Positions 15,319-15,894 of a DNA stretch of 15,894 nt are shown here, one piece after another. The stretch is from contig JASHUH010000607.1 of NCBI GenBank assembly GCA_030040115.1, positions 1 to 15,894 on the forward strand. Direction: 5' to 3'. This DNA comes from Acidobacteriaceae bacterium (GTDB lineage Bacteria > Acidobacteriota > Terriglobia > Terriglobales > Acidobacteriaceae). Under the pieces are notes generated by a model. The model was not told the DNA's origin. It searched no databases and worked only from the letters and a program-made list of their open reading frames with translations. Every line of letters begins with the position of its first letter. Positions within the stretch are counted from its first letter, which is position 1. Position numbers and translations under genes: made by a program.

Positions 15319-15894
15319 GCGTTTTGGCCTGCGCGGTTAGAATTCGATCGATTGCACCGAGCTCGCTGTCGGAGAACATGAGATTCTTGAGTGCTACAAC
15401 GTTCTGTTCCAGCTGCTCGCGGCGGCTTGCGCCGATGATGACGCTGGTCATGACCGGATTCCGGAGCGCCCATGCGAGGGCCATTTGCGCCAAGGTTTGG
15501 CCGCGCTGCTTGGCAATCTCCCCAAGGCTGCGGATTTTTTCGAGCACCTCGGGCGTAATCTGTTCGGACTTGAGGAATACCGATCGGGCGGCGCGAGAAT
15601 CGGAGGGTATGCCCGTGAGATATCGATCGGTGAGCAGCCCCTGAGCGAGCGGGCTAAACGCGATGCAGCCGACTTGCTCCTGATTCAGCACGTCGAACAG
15701 GCCCTGCTCCGGCGCGCGATGGAACATGGAGTACTTGACCTGATGAATCAGGCACGGCGTGCCGAGTTGGCGCAGAATCTCAATGGCGCGTTTGGTCTGC
15801 GCAGAATCGTAATTGGAAATACCGGCGTAGAGCGCCTTGCCCGAGCGCACCGCCCGATCGAGAGCCGACATCGTTTCTTCGAGAGGCGTGTCGG
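15311..15894 (-). CDS. aldo/keto reductase, N-terminal part beyond the right window edge
   Basis: The frame is open from the window edge (residues DTPLEETMSALDRAV) to TGA at 15311-15313. An internal Met at 15869-15871 is not the start, because the residues before it match the family. Motifs of the NADPH-binding C-terminal half are present: GKALYAGISNY, HQVKYSMFHR, CIAFSPLAQGLLTDRY and the cofactor-binding VIIGASRREQLEQNV. The closest recognised group is the YghZ-like (AKR14, glyceraldehyde-3-phosphate reductase) aldo/keto reductases. The catalytic Tyr/Lys/His part lies outside the window. It overlaps the heparinase-like gene, suggesting reduction of a sugar aldehyde in the same pathway. Confidence 0.9.
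   Translation of the reverse strand, partial: DTPLEETMSALDRAVRSGKALYAGISNYDSAQTKRAIEILRQLGTPCLIHQVKYSMFHRAPEQGLFDVLNQEQVGCIAFSPLAQGLLTDRYLTGIPSDSRAARSVFLKSEQITPEVLEKIRSLGEIAKQRGQTLAQMALAWALRNPVMTSVIIGASRREQLEQNVVALKNLMFSDSELGAIDRILTAQAKTHA

Overview
The window is about 15.9 kb of moderately GC-rich bacterial DNA. It has large multidomain STAND and TIR proteins, a LacI-controlled secreted xylanase-like enzyme, Tat-type signal peptides and a heparinase II/III-like protein. This mix would fit a soil acidobacterium or a similar multicellular or soil-dwelling lineage. That placement is an inference from gene content only; there is no rRNA or other marker gene here.

Left part (1-7045) looks like a biological-conflict (immunity-type) island. 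Three genes are read leftward as a tight operon. First comes a 933-residue DUF4062 - STAND NTPase - FGE-like sensor protein. Next is a 338-residue protein with a nucleoside-deoxyribosyltransferase/TIR-like domain followed by HEAT repeats. Last is a second HEAT-repeat protein cut by the left edge; it starts at a GTG, overlaps the gene before it, and is easily missed. Diverging from the operon across an 82-bp gap is a 615-residue fusion of an alpha/beta hydrolase, a helical repeat region and a C-terminal TIR domain, apparently expressed from a leaderless transcript. Converging on it is a 96-residue stand-alone RyR-domain protein. A TIR domain that could cleave NAD sits next to a domain family suspected of binding NAD-derived nucleotides, and a STAND switch lies across the divergent promoter. 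Together these suggest a compact signalling/abortive-infection system, which is the most interesting content of the window.

Middle (7046-10800) is a junction of decayed and regulatory DNA. It holds a strong 20-bp-arm hairpin and a frameshifted, truncated CapD/FlaA1-like polysaccharide-biosynthesis pseudogene. An intact LacI-family regulator follows, and then a start-less open frame with coding-like codon use.

Right part (10019-15894) is carbohydrate metabolism. The lacI gene diverges from a Tat-exported GH10-type endo-xylanase. Their shared intergenic region contains a near-consensus sigma70 promoter, a perfect CAAACGTTTG LacI-type operator just downstream of it, and a second promoter nearer the gene. 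A Tat-signal VOC/glyoxalase-like protein, a heparinase II/III-like protein and the 3' part of an aldo/keto reductase follow on the minus strand. The last two overlap by 8 bp and are presumably co-transcribed.
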